Origin: Clostridium sp. cel8
GTDB lineage: Bacteria; Bacillota; Clostridia; Clostridiales; Clostridiaceae
Length of the DNA stretch: 64,000 nt
Direction: 5' to 3'
Assembly: GCF_014050525.1 (NCBI RefSeq)
Contig: NZ_JACGAG010000008.1
Span: forward strand, 1 to 64,000
The translations under genes and the position numbers were made by a program. This document shows, piece after piece, positions 7,891 through 17,403 of this stretch. The notes under the pieces are model-generated. The model worked only from the letters and a program-made list of their open reading frames with translations. It was not told the DNA's origin and made no database searches. The stretch's first letter is position 1; each line of letters starts with the position of its first letter.

Positions 7891-9624
7891 ATGAAAAAAT
7901 TCAAAAATAAATTTTTTATACTGCCAACTATCATAATAGTACTATCTGTTTCAACATTGGTGTTTTCAAAATATACATCTAAAGAAGTAAGTAAAATTTC
8001 ATATACAACTTTCAAAACCTATCTTACAAATGATAAGATATCAACAGTATACCTTACAAATTCCGAAAAAATAAAATTCGAATTAAAAAATGGAAATCTG
8101 TATGAAACAGATAACCCTAAAAGCAACAATTTTAAAGAAACACTATTAAATGAAGATATAAATGTACTTGATAACTACCCACTAAACAATGTAGAAAAAT
8201 ATTCTTTAGCAGCTTTAGTAATATCTATAGCTTATTTAATTACATCATCTATAAAATCAAATAAAGTTAAATCAAAACGTTCTCTTGGCATAGATTCAAT
8301 GGATACCTCAGCTGTAAAAAATCCTGACTTTACTTTTGATAATATGGCTGGAAATGAAGAGGCAAAAGAAAGTGTACAAGATGTAGTAGATTTTCTTAAA
8401 AATCCTGAAAAATACAAATCCTATGGTGCAAGAATACCACATGGCATAATACTCTACGGAGAGCCAGGTACAGGAAAAACTCTTCTTGCAAAGGCAGTTG
8501 CAGGTGAAGCTGGTGTTCCTTTTTATGCTGTATCTGGGTCCGACTTTGTACAAGTATATGTTGGAGTAGGTGCAAGTCGTATAAGACAATTATTTAAAAA
8601 AGCAAGAAATAATAAAAGTGGAAAATCAATTATATTCATAGATGAAATAGATGCAATAGGTAAAAGGCGTCAGGGAAGTTCAGCTTCTGGATCCGACGAA
8701 AGAGATCAGACTTTAAACGCCCTTTTAACTGAAATGTCTGGTTTTAATGAGAACTCGCAAATAGTTGTAATGGCTGCAACAAACAGACTTGACACCCTAG
8801 ACTCCGCCCTGCTAAGACCTGGGAGATTTGACAGGCACATTGAAGTTACACTACCAGATATATCCGCAAGAGAAAAAATATTCAAACTCCACTTAAAAAA
8901 TAAACCTGTAGGTAATATAAATATAAAAGAATGGTCACAAAAAACATCTTATTTTTCAGGAGCAAAAATTGAAAGCTTAATAAATGAAGCTGCAATTATT
9001 GCCTGCAAGGAAAATAATCCTGTTATTGAAAACAAGCATATAGACAGAGCATTTTCTATAATTTTAGCTGGATATGAAAAGAAAAATAGAGATTATATAA
9101 AAGATATTGACAGGGAAATTACCTCTTATCATGAAATAGGACATGCTATTGTATCTTTAAAAGCACTTCCAAATGAAAAAATATCAAAAATAACTATTAT
9201 CCCGAGTACAAAAGGTGCTGGAGGATATACACTAAGTATTCCTGAAGACAGACTATACCACAATAGATCATATCTTATAAAAAAAATAATGGTTATGCTT
9301 GGAGGACGAGCTGCTGAAGACATTATATTTGGTCCTGAGTATATAACCACAGGGGCTCATAACGATTTAAAACAATGTACAAACATAGCCTATAACATGG
9401 TAACCAAATATGGAATGGGAGAAACACTTGGACTTTTGAACATAGAAGGACTGGCAGAGGTGAACATTAATCAAAATGATGTAATATCTGAATGTAAAAA
9501 GCTAGTTAATAATATCTATGATAAAACCAAAAAACTTCTAAGTGACAACAGAGAACTTTTAGAAGAAAAATCAAAACTTCTTCTTGAAAAAGAAACTCTC
9601 TTTGAAAGTGACATTATCTCATAA
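7891..9624 (+). CDS. ftsH: FtsH-family membrane AAA+ zinc metalloprotease
   Basis: This 577-residue protein has a first membrane helix at about 7-26, a short extracytoplasmic loop, a second helix at about 103-120, then an AAA+ module with Walker A GEPGTGKT (about 190), Walker B IIFIDEIDAIG and the second region of homology NRLDTLDSALLRPGRFDRH. The peptidase has the zinc motif HEIGH (about 414) and the third ligand in GAHNDLKQ (about 492). FtsH hexamers extract and degrade membrane and regulatory proteins. The protein is a little shorter than a housekeeping FtsH (about 600-650) and is not beside tilS/hpt, so it is probably an additional copy. AGGTG precedes the ATG. A bidirectional terminator follows. 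Confidence 0.93.
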   Translation: MKKFKNKFFILPTIIIVLSVSTLVFSKYTSKEVSKISYTTFKTYLTNDKISTVYLTNSEKIKFELKNGNLYETDNPKSNNFKETLLNEDINVLDNYPLNNVEKYSLAALVISIAYLITSSIKSNKVKSKRSLGIDSMDTSAVKNPDFTFDNMAGNEEAKESVQDVVDFLKNPEKYKSYGARIPHGIILYGEPGTGKTLLAKAVAGEAGVPFYAVSGSDFVQVYVGVGASRIRQLFKKARNNKSGKSIIFIDEIDAIGKRRQGSSASGSDERDQTLNALLTEMSGFNENSQIVVMAATNRLDTLDSALLRPGRFDRHIEVTLPDISAREKIFKLHLKNKPVGNINIKEWSQKTSYFSGAKIESLINEAAIIACKENNPVIENKHIDRAFSIILAGYEKKNRDYIKDIDREITSYHEIGHAIVSLKALPNEKISKITIIPSTKGAGGYTLSIPEDRLYHNRSYLIKKIMVMLGGRAAEDIIFGPEYITTGAHNDLKQCTNIAYNMVTKYGMGETLGLLNIEGLAEVNINQNDVISECKKLVNNIYDKTKKLLSDNRELLEEKSKLLLEKETLFESDIIS

Positions 9625-9636
9625 TAAAAATATTAT

Positions 9637-9680
9637 AAACAGTCAATAAGTTTTATTTATACAGAAACTATTGGCTGTTT
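9637..9680. terminator. Bidirectional terminator between ftsH and the rhomboid gene
   Basis: A long inverted repeat (AAACAGTCAATAAGTTT against AAACTATTGGCTGTTT) is flanked by A- and T-rich runs between two convergent genes. Confidence 0.75.
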
Positions 9681-10660
9681 TTATTTTTCAAACCTATAAC
9701 GCTTGAGCACAATACTCCTCCAATTAGTCCCCCAATGTGTCCAAAATTATCTATATTGGCAACTGAAAAACCAAGTACTAAATTTGCAACTATTACAGAT
9801 ACTATGCTGTAAATATACTCCTTGTTTATTCTCTTTCTCATCTTAATTCCAAATACAAATGCTGCTCCAAGAAGTCCAAATATTGCACCAGAAGCACCTA
9901 TAGAAACATAGGGCGAAAGAACATAACTTAAAATAGATGACATAATACCTGAAAAAAAGTATATAAATAAATATTTTACCTTTCCATAAAATTTTTCAAC
10001 TATAGGTCCCATAATATAAAGAGCATACATATTAAACACAATATGCATTATACCAGCATGTAAGAACATACAGGACACAAGTCTATAATATTCACCTTTA
10101 GATATAAGTGAATTAACTTTAGCTCCCATAAATACAAGTACATTGGTATCAATTGTAAAAAAATTATGAGATATTACAGAAGATATAATATATACAATTA
10201 TATTTAAGGCAATTAAAGTATATGTAACGCTGGAATCCTTTATGCTAAATTGGAACTTTTCCTTATTTTTATTTTGTTCATATTGAGAAATTGCATTTAC
10301 ACAGTTATATATTCTATTTAAAGTATCCTCTGGAACTTGAGTTGAGTACACTATATTTTTAGAACTAGAATCTATTAAAATTAATCCACACTGTGGATAA
10401 ATATTGGGTTCTTCTAGCATGACAACTACACATTTTATTTTATTAAAGTTGTATTTTTCTTTTAAATTAAAATAAATACTATTAAAATTTATATTTCTAA
10501 AATTATTTTGTGTTGAAAAAATTACTACTTCAAGATTTTCACCTTCTATTTTACAAAGTCCCCACTTACTTATAAGACAGCAGTCATCTTGAAATTCTAC
10601 AATGCTGTAATTGTAAAACTTATACATGCACTCTACAATACTTTTTATATATTTTTCCAT
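9668..10660 (-). CDS. Rhomboid-family intramembrane serine protease
   Basis: This 330-residue protein has a soluble N-terminal region of about 150 residues followed by six or more membrane helices. The catalytic pair is visible: serine in GASGAIFGLLGA and histidine in NFGHIGGLIGG, with the conserved HAGIMHIVFNMYAL motif upstream. Rhomboids cleave substrates inside or near the membrane; the substrate here is unknown. The N-terminal extension, which contains two short beta-rich blocks, resembles the cytosolic extension of GluP/YqgP-type Firmicute rhomboids. GGGAG precedes the ATG. It follows the HD-GYP gene by 14 bases and is probably in one transcript with it. Confidence 0.92.
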   Translation of the reverse strand: MEKYIKSIVECMYKFYNYSIVEFQDDCCLISKWGLCKIEGENLEVVIFSTQNNFRNINFNSIYFNLKEKYNFNKIKCVVVMLEEPNIYPQCGLILIDSSSKNIVYSTQVPEDTLNRIYNCVNAISQYEQNKNKEKFQFSIKDSSVTYTLIALNIIVYIISSVISHNFFTIDTNVLVFMGAKVNSLISKGEYYRLVSCMFLHAGIMHIVFNMYALYIMGPIVEKFYGKVKYLFIYFFSGIMSSILSYVLSPYVSIGASGAIFGLLGAAFVFGIKMRKRINKEYIYSIVSVIVANLVLGFSVANIDNFGHIGGLIGGVLCSSVIGLKNKNSQ

Positions 10661-10674
10661 TAGGCTCTCCCAAA

Positions 10675-11721
10675 TTACATTATATTTGAAATTACAATAT
10701 TAGTATTTTTAAGTAAATCAATTTCACTATACATAGAGTCGTTTTTATTAAAACATCTTACAATAGGTCTATCAGGGAATCCCTTATTTTGTCCAACCAC
10801 ATATCCATCTCTATTATTTGACAATTTCACATGACATCCAAGGGGATATATGGAAAATGTATTCTTAAAATCCTCAACAAGATCCCTATCAAAAGAACTT
10901 CCACTTCCTGAAAGTATCAACTCATAAGCATCATTAAGGCTAAATTTTTTCCTATAGCACCTGTCATTACTCACTGCATCATATACATCACATATGCAAA
11001 CTATTTTTGCAAATTTAGTAATTTGAGGTCCCTTAATTCCAAGAGGATATCCTCTTCCATCTATTTTTTCATGATGCTGTCCTACTATTTTTATTATAGA
11101 ATCAGGTATTGAATAATTATTCTTTAAAAGTTCCACTCCATAAACAGGATGCTTTTTTATCTCTTTAAACTCCTCATCTGTAAGTTTTTCTGTTTTATTC
11201 AATATTTCAATAGGAACTCTTATCTTTCCAACATCATGGAGCACTGCTCCTATACCAAGAGTTTCTAAATCCTTTCTATTAACTTTTGCCGTTTTTCCAA
11301 GAAAAACTGCCATAATACAAGTATCTATAGAATGAACAAAAGTATAGTTATCATAAGTCTGTATGTCATATATGCTTTTGTTTACATCTCCAATTTCTAA
11401 TATATAATCTATCATTTTTTTCACATCATTTGTAGACCTCTCAAGTTCTATTGTATTGCCGCTAGCTACATTTAAAAATATGCTTGACATACTTTTCATA
11501 GCCGTCTGTTTAAGCTGAGTCAATTTTTCGTCTTCTACTTGAACATCATCAAGTCTTTCATCCTCAACATAAATAAAAAATACTCCTAATTCTCTTAGTT
11601 TATTTATATAAACATCTGTTAATTCAACTCCAGCTTTTAACAATATCTGTCCTTCTCTTGCAAATATGCTCTTCCCTAAAATAAGACCTTCTTTAGCTTC
11701 GTCTATAAACTGTAATCTCAT
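10675..11721 (-). CDS. HD-GYP domain protein, probable c-di-GMP phosphodiesterase
   Basis: The product has 348 residues from the ATG at 11721, which has GGGGTG six bases upstream; the longer frame to 11754 has no ribosome site. The N-terminal part (about 1-110) is a small beta-rich domain seen in front of HD-GYP modules. The catalytic core follows, with HDVGKIRVP, the histidine pair in GQHHEKIDGRGYP (the HD-GYP signature) and CDVYDAVSNDRCYRK. HD-GYP enzymes hydrolyse cyclic di-GMP, or related cyclic dinucleotides, to mononucleotides. No membrane segment or receiver domain is visible, so it is probably a cytosolic sensor enzyme. It is the first gene of a likely two-gene unit with the rhomboid gene. 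Confidence 0.9.
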   Translation of the reverse strand: MRLQFIDEAKEGLILGKSIFAREGQILLKAGVELTDVYINKLRELGVFFIYVEDERLDDVQVEDEKLTQLKQTAMKSMSSIFLNVASGNTIELERSTNDVKKMIDYILEIGDVNKSIYDIQTYDNYTFVHSIDTCIMAVFLGKTAKVNRKDLETLGIGAVLHDVGKIRVPIEILNKTEKLTDEEFKEIKKHPVYGVELLKNNYSIPDSIIKIVGQHHEKIDGRGYPLGIKGPQITKFAKIVCICDVYDAVSNDRCYRKKFSLNDAYELILSGSGSSFDRDLVEDFKNTFSIYPLGCHVKLSNNRDGYVVGQNKGFPDRPIVRCFNKNDSMYSEIDLLKNTNIVISNIM

Positions 11722-11919
11722 TCTTAACACCCCAATAAGTTTTAATTTTAACAAAATTCCTTAGTTATTTTTATTTTTCAACAGCAGTATAATACATACT
11801 AATCTCATTATAAATATCTCCTCCATAATTTATCAAGTAAATTTATTCCATATATTTACTTAATATGTAATTCGGGTTATTATTATAATATAAAATAATT
11901 TAACTATTAGGAGGAAATT

Positions 11920-12243
11920 ATGAAAAAACTTATAAGCATATTAATTTCTATTTTTTTATTAGGCAACGTAATATACTATAAGCATAATATTAATATGTGT
12001 AAAGATATGAATTATGCAGTAAATAGATTTTTTACTGAAGGCATTTTCAATAAATATAAATTATATAAAATTGATAGTAAAAACGTATACTTCTCAAATG
12101 GCGAAATATCTTTTTTAAAAATAAGTGGAATCTCATACAATTCACCTTATAGAGAAGTAACTTACAGAGTACTTGTAAAAAAAGACTCCAAAGGGATATG
12201 GAAAATTGAAAGGGTATATGAAGACAATGCCTTTGAAAAATAA
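11920..12243 (+). CDS. Small exported or membrane-anchored hypothetical protein
   Basis: This 107-residue product begins with a hydrophobic signal or anchor segment (KKLISILISIFLLGNVIYY, residues 2-20), followed by about 85 residues of mixed beta/alpha character ending in a basic/acidic strand region (VLVKKDSKGIWKIERVYED). AGGAGG lies seven bases before the ATG, so it is translated efficiently. I recognise no family. Its stop codon lies two bases from the stop of the convergent Fur-family gene, with no terminator between them, so the transcripts probably overlap at their 3' ends. Confidence 0.7.
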   Translation: MKKLISILISIFLLGNVIYYKHNINMCKDMNYAVNRFFTEGIFNKYKLYKIDSKNVYFSNGEISFLKISGISYNSPYREVTYRVLVKKDSKGIWKIERVYEDNAFEK

Positions 12244-12245
12244 AC

Positions 12246-12680
12246 TCATTTTTGATTTATAAGTTTATTTCTACACTGACTGCATATTCCATCTAATTTA
12301 AGATTTAATTTTTCCTCTATTAAAACAAATCCCGTTTCATTTTTTACAATTTCTTCTATTTCCTGCATTGGACAATCTATCTCTACCTGCTTATGACACA
12401 CTTTACACTGCACTATATGCTTATGACTTTTTTTAAGTATAGCATAAGTAGCCTTATTAAGTCCAAGGTCGAATTTTTTTATTATCTTCTTTTTTTCAAA
12501 AAGCTCCAATGTCCTATAAATTGTAGACATATCCATAATAACATTATTCTCTCTACATTTATTAAATATATCCTTTGCATTTAAAGAACTATCAGTTGTA
12601 AAAAATACTTTCAGTATATTAACTCTAGATTTAGTAACTTTTATACTGTATCTTCTCAAATACTGTTCTATATTCTCCAT
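12246..12680 (-). CDS. Fur-family metal-dependent transcriptional regulator
   Basis: This 144-residue protein has an N-terminal winged helix (about 1-80) and a C-terminal dimerisation/metal domain with the histidine-rich SHKHIVQCKVCHKQVEIDCP segment and two CxxC pairs (CKVC, CSQC) that form the structural zinc site. Family members sense iron (Fur), peroxide (PerR) or zinc (Zur) and repress uptake or defence genes. Sequence alone does not settle which. GAGGTG precedes the ATG. An AT-rich perfect dyad lies 27 bases upstream. No metal transporter is nearby. Confidence 0.88.
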   Translation of the reverse strand: MENIEQYLRRYSIKVTKSRVNILKVFFTTDSSLNAKDIFNKCRENNVIMDMSTIYRTLELFEKKKIIKKFDLGLNKATYAILKKSHKHIVQCKVCHKQVEIDCPMQEIEEIVKNETGFVLIEEKLNLKLDGICSQCRNKLINQK

Positions 12681-12700
12681 AGAATCACCTCAAATTTAAA

Positions 12701-12749
12701 AAAAAAAATTAAAATAAGTATATATTTATATTATATACTTATTTTAATT
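12701..12749 (-). terminator. AT-rich hairpin between the Pip gene and the Fur-family gene
   Basis: A perfect 18-bp inverted repeat (AATTAAAATAAGTATATA at 12707-12724, complement at 12732-12749) has a 7-base loop. On the minus strand it is followed by a run of T, so it can terminate the upstream YhgE/Pip transcript. It also sits where a self-regulating Fur-family protein could bind, so a double role is possible. Confidence 0.6.
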
Positions 12750-12795
12750 AGCAATAAATATTATAATTTTTATTTTAACAATTCTATGAAAATTA

Positions 12796-14961
12796 TTATA
12801 AACCAAGACCTGACTTTTCAAATTCCATTTCAGATTTTTCCATAAGTTTGTGCAATGGTTTTTTCAACAATGCAAATATTAAAGATAACCCTACAAAAGA
12901 AAGTAGAGATCTAATATCTGTGTATACATTACTCCATATAGGTCCTGCTATGGCCTCTCTCATTCCATTTATTGAATATGTAAATGGCCACAGTGGTTCT
13001 AACACTCCAAATATCTTTGGCAATGTTGCTATAGGATAAAGTCCTCCAGCTCCTGCAATTTGAAAAACCATCATTACAACAGCTGCTCCTTTACCTATAT
13101 TTCCAAATACATATACAAAAGTATATACAATAAATGAAAATGACAAACTTGAAACTAGTGAAATTATATACATAAGCAAAGTATTTTCAGGATGAATTCC
13201 AACTAAATATATATCACCAGTTATAATTATAATTGTCTGGATCAATGATATAATTAGGAAAAGCAACAATTTACTAAAATACTTGTGAACTAAATTTATC
13301 TTACTTCCATCTTCAAACTCCCTGCATTTTACTGTAACTATAGAACAAGTTAAAGTAACCCCTACCCAAATTGCAAGCACAGTATAAAACGGAGTAACTC
13401 CATATCCAAATAGACCTGAATTATAAATTTCTACGCTCTTTACATCAACAGGTGATGAAATAAGTTCCGGTAGACTATCTGGATTCTTATCTATAATATC
13501 CATTATTTCATCAATATCATCATTATCTAAGATATCTAACTTTTCATCTAGTGAATCTAACTTTTCATCAATATCAGTAAACTTTTTACTAAGCTGCTCT
13601 CTCTGATTTACAACAGCCTTACTTGTAGAGATATTTGAATCTGCTAGCTTGTTTATCTGTGGAATAATATCCTTTGTTATTGTAAGTACAGAATTAATAT
13701 TGTTTAGATTAGTTTCCATTGAATCAGCCAATATACCCATTGAATCATATGTATTTGAATAAAATTCATTTGATAAATCGATTATATCTATAGAAACTTG
13801 ATTACTTATTTCAGATAATTGATTTATAGTAGAATCAATTGCATCCTTTGAAGAATCATTGTTAATTGCCTCTTTTAAATCATTTAAATAATTTATTTCA
13901 GTTTTTATAGAACTTCTTAAAGATTCAAGATCATCTATAAGTTTACTTGTAGGTTTATTTGGAATAATATCATTTATTTTATTAAGCACATCTATATCCG
14001 TATCAATTTTATCAGAAATAGAATTATTTAACTTATTCATTTCATTTATTAAAGTTGTAGCTGAACTTTTTCCAATATCTATATCATTGATATTTCTTAA
14101 ATTATTTAACAAAAGCTGGATTTCATTGTTTGTAGTTTCAATCTGATTTATATCTTTTACAAGATCTTCTTGTTCTGATGTTATTGAATCCTTTGTAGTC
14201 TGAGTAATTGATTTACTTTGTGCTACAATTGTCTGTAATTCATTTATTCTATTTGATATTTTAGGCAAATCACTTTTAATTCCAGCTAGATATTTCTGGA
14301 GATCTTTTGAATTCTTATTTTCATTTTCTATATGATTTCTCATATCTTCTATAGTTGACTTTGCCTCTGGAATACTATCTCTAAGTTCTTCTATCTGTGG
14401 CTTATTAGTTTCAATTTTTTTATTTAACTTCTTTAACTGTTTTATTGACTCTTCATTTACGGATTTTACAAATTCACTTTTCACATTATCTACAAATTTC
14501 TCCTTAGCTGCATCTATAATTTTATTTGCTATTCCATTTAATTTCTCATTTAACCTGTATATTATATTGGGTTTTTCTGGATTTTCTGTAGCTAAGGTAA
14601 GTAACTTTCTAGAAAAGTCATTGGGAATCTCTATAAGGGCATAGTACTTTCCAGAATTAAGTCTGTAATTTCCCTGCCATTCATCTATGAATATCCAATC
14701 TATTGAATTATTTTTTTTTAAATTATCAACAATTTCATTTCCAACATTTATATTTTTCCCATTAAATGAAGCACCTTCATCATTGTTTACAACTGCAATT
14801 GGCAGCCTACTTGTATTAGCATAAGGATCCCAACAAACTTTTATATTAATCCAAGCATAAAGTGAAGGTAAAAAACACAAACCTATAATCAATGCCAAAA
14901 CTGATGGATTTTTTATTATATTTTTAAAATCTCGCTTCAATATTCTAAGAATCATTTTCAA
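12796..14961 (-). CDS. YhgE/Pip-family membrane protein, copy 2
   Basis: This 721-residue protein has one N-terminal membrane helix (about 20-40), a long extracytoplasmic region rich in coiled coil (about 190-490), and a C-terminal block of five membrane helices (about 520-700). This is the layout of YhgE/phage-infection-protein (Pip) membrane proteins, relatives of ABC-2-type permeases such as EsaA. The motif LPSLYAWINIKVCWDPYANTSRLPIA is typical of the N-terminus. The likely start is TTG 14961, eight bases after AGGTG; an ATG two codons later is possible. It is 31 bases downstream of a paralogue in one operon. The substrate is unknown; family members are linked to export of lipids, drugs or small WXG proteins. 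Confidence 0.88.
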   Translation of the reverse strand: MKMILRILKRDFKNIIKNPSVLALIIGLCFLPSLYAWINIKVCWDPYANTSRLPIAVVNNDEGASFNGKNINVGNEIVDNLKKNNSIDWIFIDEWQGNYRLNSGKYYALIEIPNDFSRKLLTLATENPEKPNIIYRLNEKLNGIANKIIDAAKEKFVDNVKSEFVKSVNEESIKQLKKLNKKIETNKPQIEELRDSIPEAKSTIEDMRNHIENENKNSKDLQKYLAGIKSDLPKISNRINELQTIVAQSKSITQTTKDSITSEQEDLVKDINQIETTNNEIQLLLNNLRNINDIDIGKSSATTLINEMNKLNNSISDKIDTDIDVLNKINDIIPNKPTSKLIDDLESLRSSIKTEINYLNDLKEAINNDSSKDAIDSTINQLSEISNQVSIDIIDLSNEFYSNTYDSMGILADSMETNLNNINSVLTITKDIIPQINKLADSNISTSKAVVNQREQLSKKFTDIDEKLDSLDEKLDILDNDDIDEIMDIIDKNPDSLPELISSPVDVKSVEIYNSGLFGYGVTPFYTVLAIWVGVTLTCSIVTVKCREFEDGSKINLVHKYFSKLLLFLIISLIQTIIIITGDIYLVGIHPENTLLMYIISLVSSLSFSFIVYTFVYVFGNIGKGAAVVMMVFQIAGAGGLYPIATLPKIFGVLEPLWPFTYSINGMREAIAGPIWSNVYTDIRSLLSFVGLSLIFALLKKPLHKLMEKSEMEFEKSGLGL

Positions 14962-14992
14962 TATACATTCACCTCTAAGTCAATAATTGCAT

Positions 14993-17155
14993 TTAATATC
15001 CTATGCCTGAATCTTTAAGTTTCTTTCTAAACTTATAAGTAATGTGATAAATACGTTTTTTCAAGAATAATCCCATTATTATGAAGATAACTGTAGTTAT
15101 TATAAGCACTACAAAATCCAGAACAACAGTACTTATAAGAGGTCCAGCAATAGCTTCCCTAAATCCACTAACTACATATGTAAATGGAAATATAGGTTGT
15201 AATACTCTAAAAATCAATGGTTCAAGTTGAATAGGATATGTAGCTCCACTTCCTGCTATCTGTGCTATGAGAAATATAATTGAAATTGCTTTCCCAAGAT
15301 TTCCAAACATTGAAACAAGGGTATATGTTATTGTAGTAAATGTGGCAGATGCTGCAAGAGAAATCATTATCATGAGAAATACATTCACCGTCTGTACATT
15401 AACTAAGAGTTTATCTCCTACTGCAACTATAAATCCCTGAATTAAAGACAACATTACAAAAGTTGTGAGCTTTCCTAAATATCTCTCTCTTGGAGTGAAT
15501 TCTGCATCTCCCTTAAATCCATCAGCGTCACTTCTAAATATTGACACAAGCAAAATAGATCCTACCCAATTTGCAAGAGTTGTATACAAAGGTGCCATAG
15601 CCGATCCAAAACTTCCAACAGTATATATATTTTCCACTTTAACATTAAAAGGATTAGACATAAAATTTCCCATAAACTCAGGATTATTTTGTAGTATGGT
15701 AATTATCTGTATTATATCGTTATTGTTAACAAGTTTAAGTTCATTTGCCAGCTTATTTATATCATCTTTAAATTTAAGTAATTTTTTATTTAACTTACTT
15801 GCAGATTCTCCAGCAAGATTACTACCTTCTATTAATGCATCTATAGAACTATCTCCACTATTATTAAGATTTTCTATAGACTGTAACATAGTTACTGCAG
15901 TATTTGTAGAATCAACAAGTTCATCAGCTATTGAATTCAAATCTCCAATTACCTCATTATTATATTGAACCGAAGCGTCTATAAGATCATCATTAATATC
16001 TTTCATAGTGCTAGTTATTGAAGTCATTAGATTGCTATTTTTCCCAATACCCTTGTCCAATTCATCTTGAAGCTCATTTATATTTCGTTTTTCAGTATCT
16101 AGAGAATTTTGTATATTGTCAAGGGAATCTATCATATTTTCAACTGCAGAAGTAGATTTAAAACTATTAATCTTGTCCAAGAAATTTCTCGTTACATTAA
16201 TTTTATTGTCCAATAAATCTATCTGATAATTAATTTTTGATACAGTGTAATCAACATTTTTATAACCAGATTCTTTACTAAGTAAATTCAAATAATCAAT
16301 CATACTTTCAATTCTATAAAGGTCAATTTTAGCATTGTTTAAATTATTATTTATATTATTTATAGAATTGTTAAGAGAAGATTTAATTGTATTTATAGAA
16401 TTTGTATTATTTTCATTTGCATCATTAACATCTCCTATTACAGTATCAAGTGATGGAATTCCTCCCTTAACTGCACTTAGAATATTAGTTAAATCTTTAG
16501 AACCATCATCTATATTTTCTAAAGTATCAGTTATTATATCCATATTATCACTTAAAGTTATTATAGCATCTTTCAATTTTATAATATCATCTTTGTTTTC
16601 ATCAGCAACCTGACCAATTGAATTTAAAGAAGTAAAAAGAGTTTTATTTACACTATAAATAAAATTTGTCTTTATTTCATTTGAAATATTCATTTTAGTA
16701 ACATCTGCTATTTTTACTGCAACAGGAGTATTTTTAGTATCAACTTTATATATAATTTCAGGTTTTTTAGGATTATCAGAATCTATAGTAGTAAGATCTT
16801 CGGAAAAATCCTCAGGTATTTTTATCTCAGCATAGTATGTCCCATCTATAATACCCATATCAGCATTTTCTGAGTTTACAAATTTCCACCCTATCTTATC
16901 ATTCTCTTTTAATTTATCAACTATATCTTTTCCTGCATTTACATCCTTACCTCTAAATGTAGCACCTTTATCTTCATTTACTACTGCAACTGGAATATCT
17001 TTTGTATTTTCATAAGGACTCCAACAAGCTTTTATGTTAACCCATGCATACAAAGATGGAAGAATACATACACCTGTAACTATTAAAAGTGCCATTTTGT
17101 TTTTGACAATACTTTTCATATCTCTTTTAAATATTTTCAAGAATCTAGTTTTCAT
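14993..17155 (-). CDS. YhgE/Pip-family membrane protein, copy 1
   Basis: This 720-residue paralogue of the next gene has the same plan: an N-terminal membrane helix and the ILPSLYAWVNIKACWSPYEN motif, a long coiled-coil extracytoplasmic stalk (about 180-500) rich in Asn, Ile, Asp and Leu, and a C-terminal ABC-2-like membrane domain (about 525-715). It leads the operon. A TetR-type dyad operator lies about 90 bases upstream, so repression by an unlinked TetR regulator that senses a toxic compound is likely. The two proteins may form a heteromer. TAGGAGTG precedes the ATG. No ATPase gene is nearby, so it is not a standard ABC exporter. Confidence 0.88.
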   Translation of the reverse strand: MKTRFLKIFKRDMKSIVKNKMALLIVTGVCILPSLYAWVNIKACWSPYENTKDIPVAVVNEDKGATFRGKDVNAGKDIVDKLKENDKIGWKFVNSENADMGIIDGTYYAEIKIPEDFSEDLTTIDSDNPKKPEIIYKVDTKNTPVAVKIADVTKMNISNEIKTNFIYSVNKTLFTSLNSIGQVADENKDDIIKLKDAIITLSDNMDIITDTLENIDDGSKDLTNILSAVKGGIPSLDTVIGDVNDANENNTNSINTIKSSLNNSINNINNNLNNAKIDLYRIESMIDYLNLLSKESGYKNVDYTVSKINYQIDLLDNKINVTRNFLDKINSFKSTSAVENMIDSLDNIQNSLDTEKRNINELQDELDKGIGKNSNLMTSITSTMKDINDDLIDASVQYNNEVIGDLNSIADELVDSTNTAVTMLQSIENLNNSGDSSIDALIEGSNLAGESASKLNKKLLKFKDDINKLANELKLVNNNDIIQIITILQNNPEFMGNFMSNPFNVKVENIYTVGSFGSAMAPLYTTLANWVGSILLVSIFRSDADGFKGDAEFTPRERYLGKLTTFVMLSLIQGFIVAVGDKLLVNVQTVNVFLMIMISLAASATFTTITYTLVSMFGNLGKAISIIFLIAQIAGSGATYPIQLEPLIFRVLQPIFPFTYVVSGFREAIAGPLISTVVLDFVVLIITTVIFIIMGLFLKKRIYHITYKFRKKLKDSGIGY

Positions 17156-17227
17156 ATGAATACACTCCTACAAATGACTGTACAACTGCGTATATAATTA
17201 GTAATTTAATTGATAAATTTCAATAAC

Positions 17228-17289
17228 AATTCAGAAATAGTTTCTAACATTACTGACCAGTCAGTAATATTAAACACTATTTCTGAATT
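17228..17289. promoter_or_regulatory. Nested dyad with a TetR-type operator upstream of the Pip operon
   Basis: The inner dyad ATTACTGAC-CA-GTCAGTAAT (17249-17268) matches the TGACNNNNNGTCA-like operators of many TetR-family repressors. It is enclosed by an outer perfect 14-base inverted repeat (17228-17241 and 17276-17289), with seven-base spacers on both sides. The position, 94-133 bases before the Pip start codon, fits promoter control. No tetR gene is in this window. Confidence 0.7.
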
Positions 17290-17340
17290 TATGTCAACAA
17301 TTATAGGTAAATATTTTATTTAGCTATAATTATTTAAACT

Positions 17341-17384
17341 AAATAAAAATAAAATACCGACCTAAGCCGGTATCTTATTTTTTT
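17341..17384 (-). terminator. Terminator of ilvE
   Basis: The stem ATACCG / CGGTAT, with flanking A/T pairing, is followed on the minus strand by a T-rich tract. It lies about 20-60 bases after the ilvE stop. Confidence 0.8.
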
Positions 17385-17403
17385 ATATAATTGAATATAA
17401 ATT

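Noticed and set aside
15465..15968. 167-codon plus-strand frame inside the Pip gene
   Set aside because: It is antisense to a well-supported 720-residue gene, serine/leucine rich as expected for a shadow frame, and without a ribosome site.
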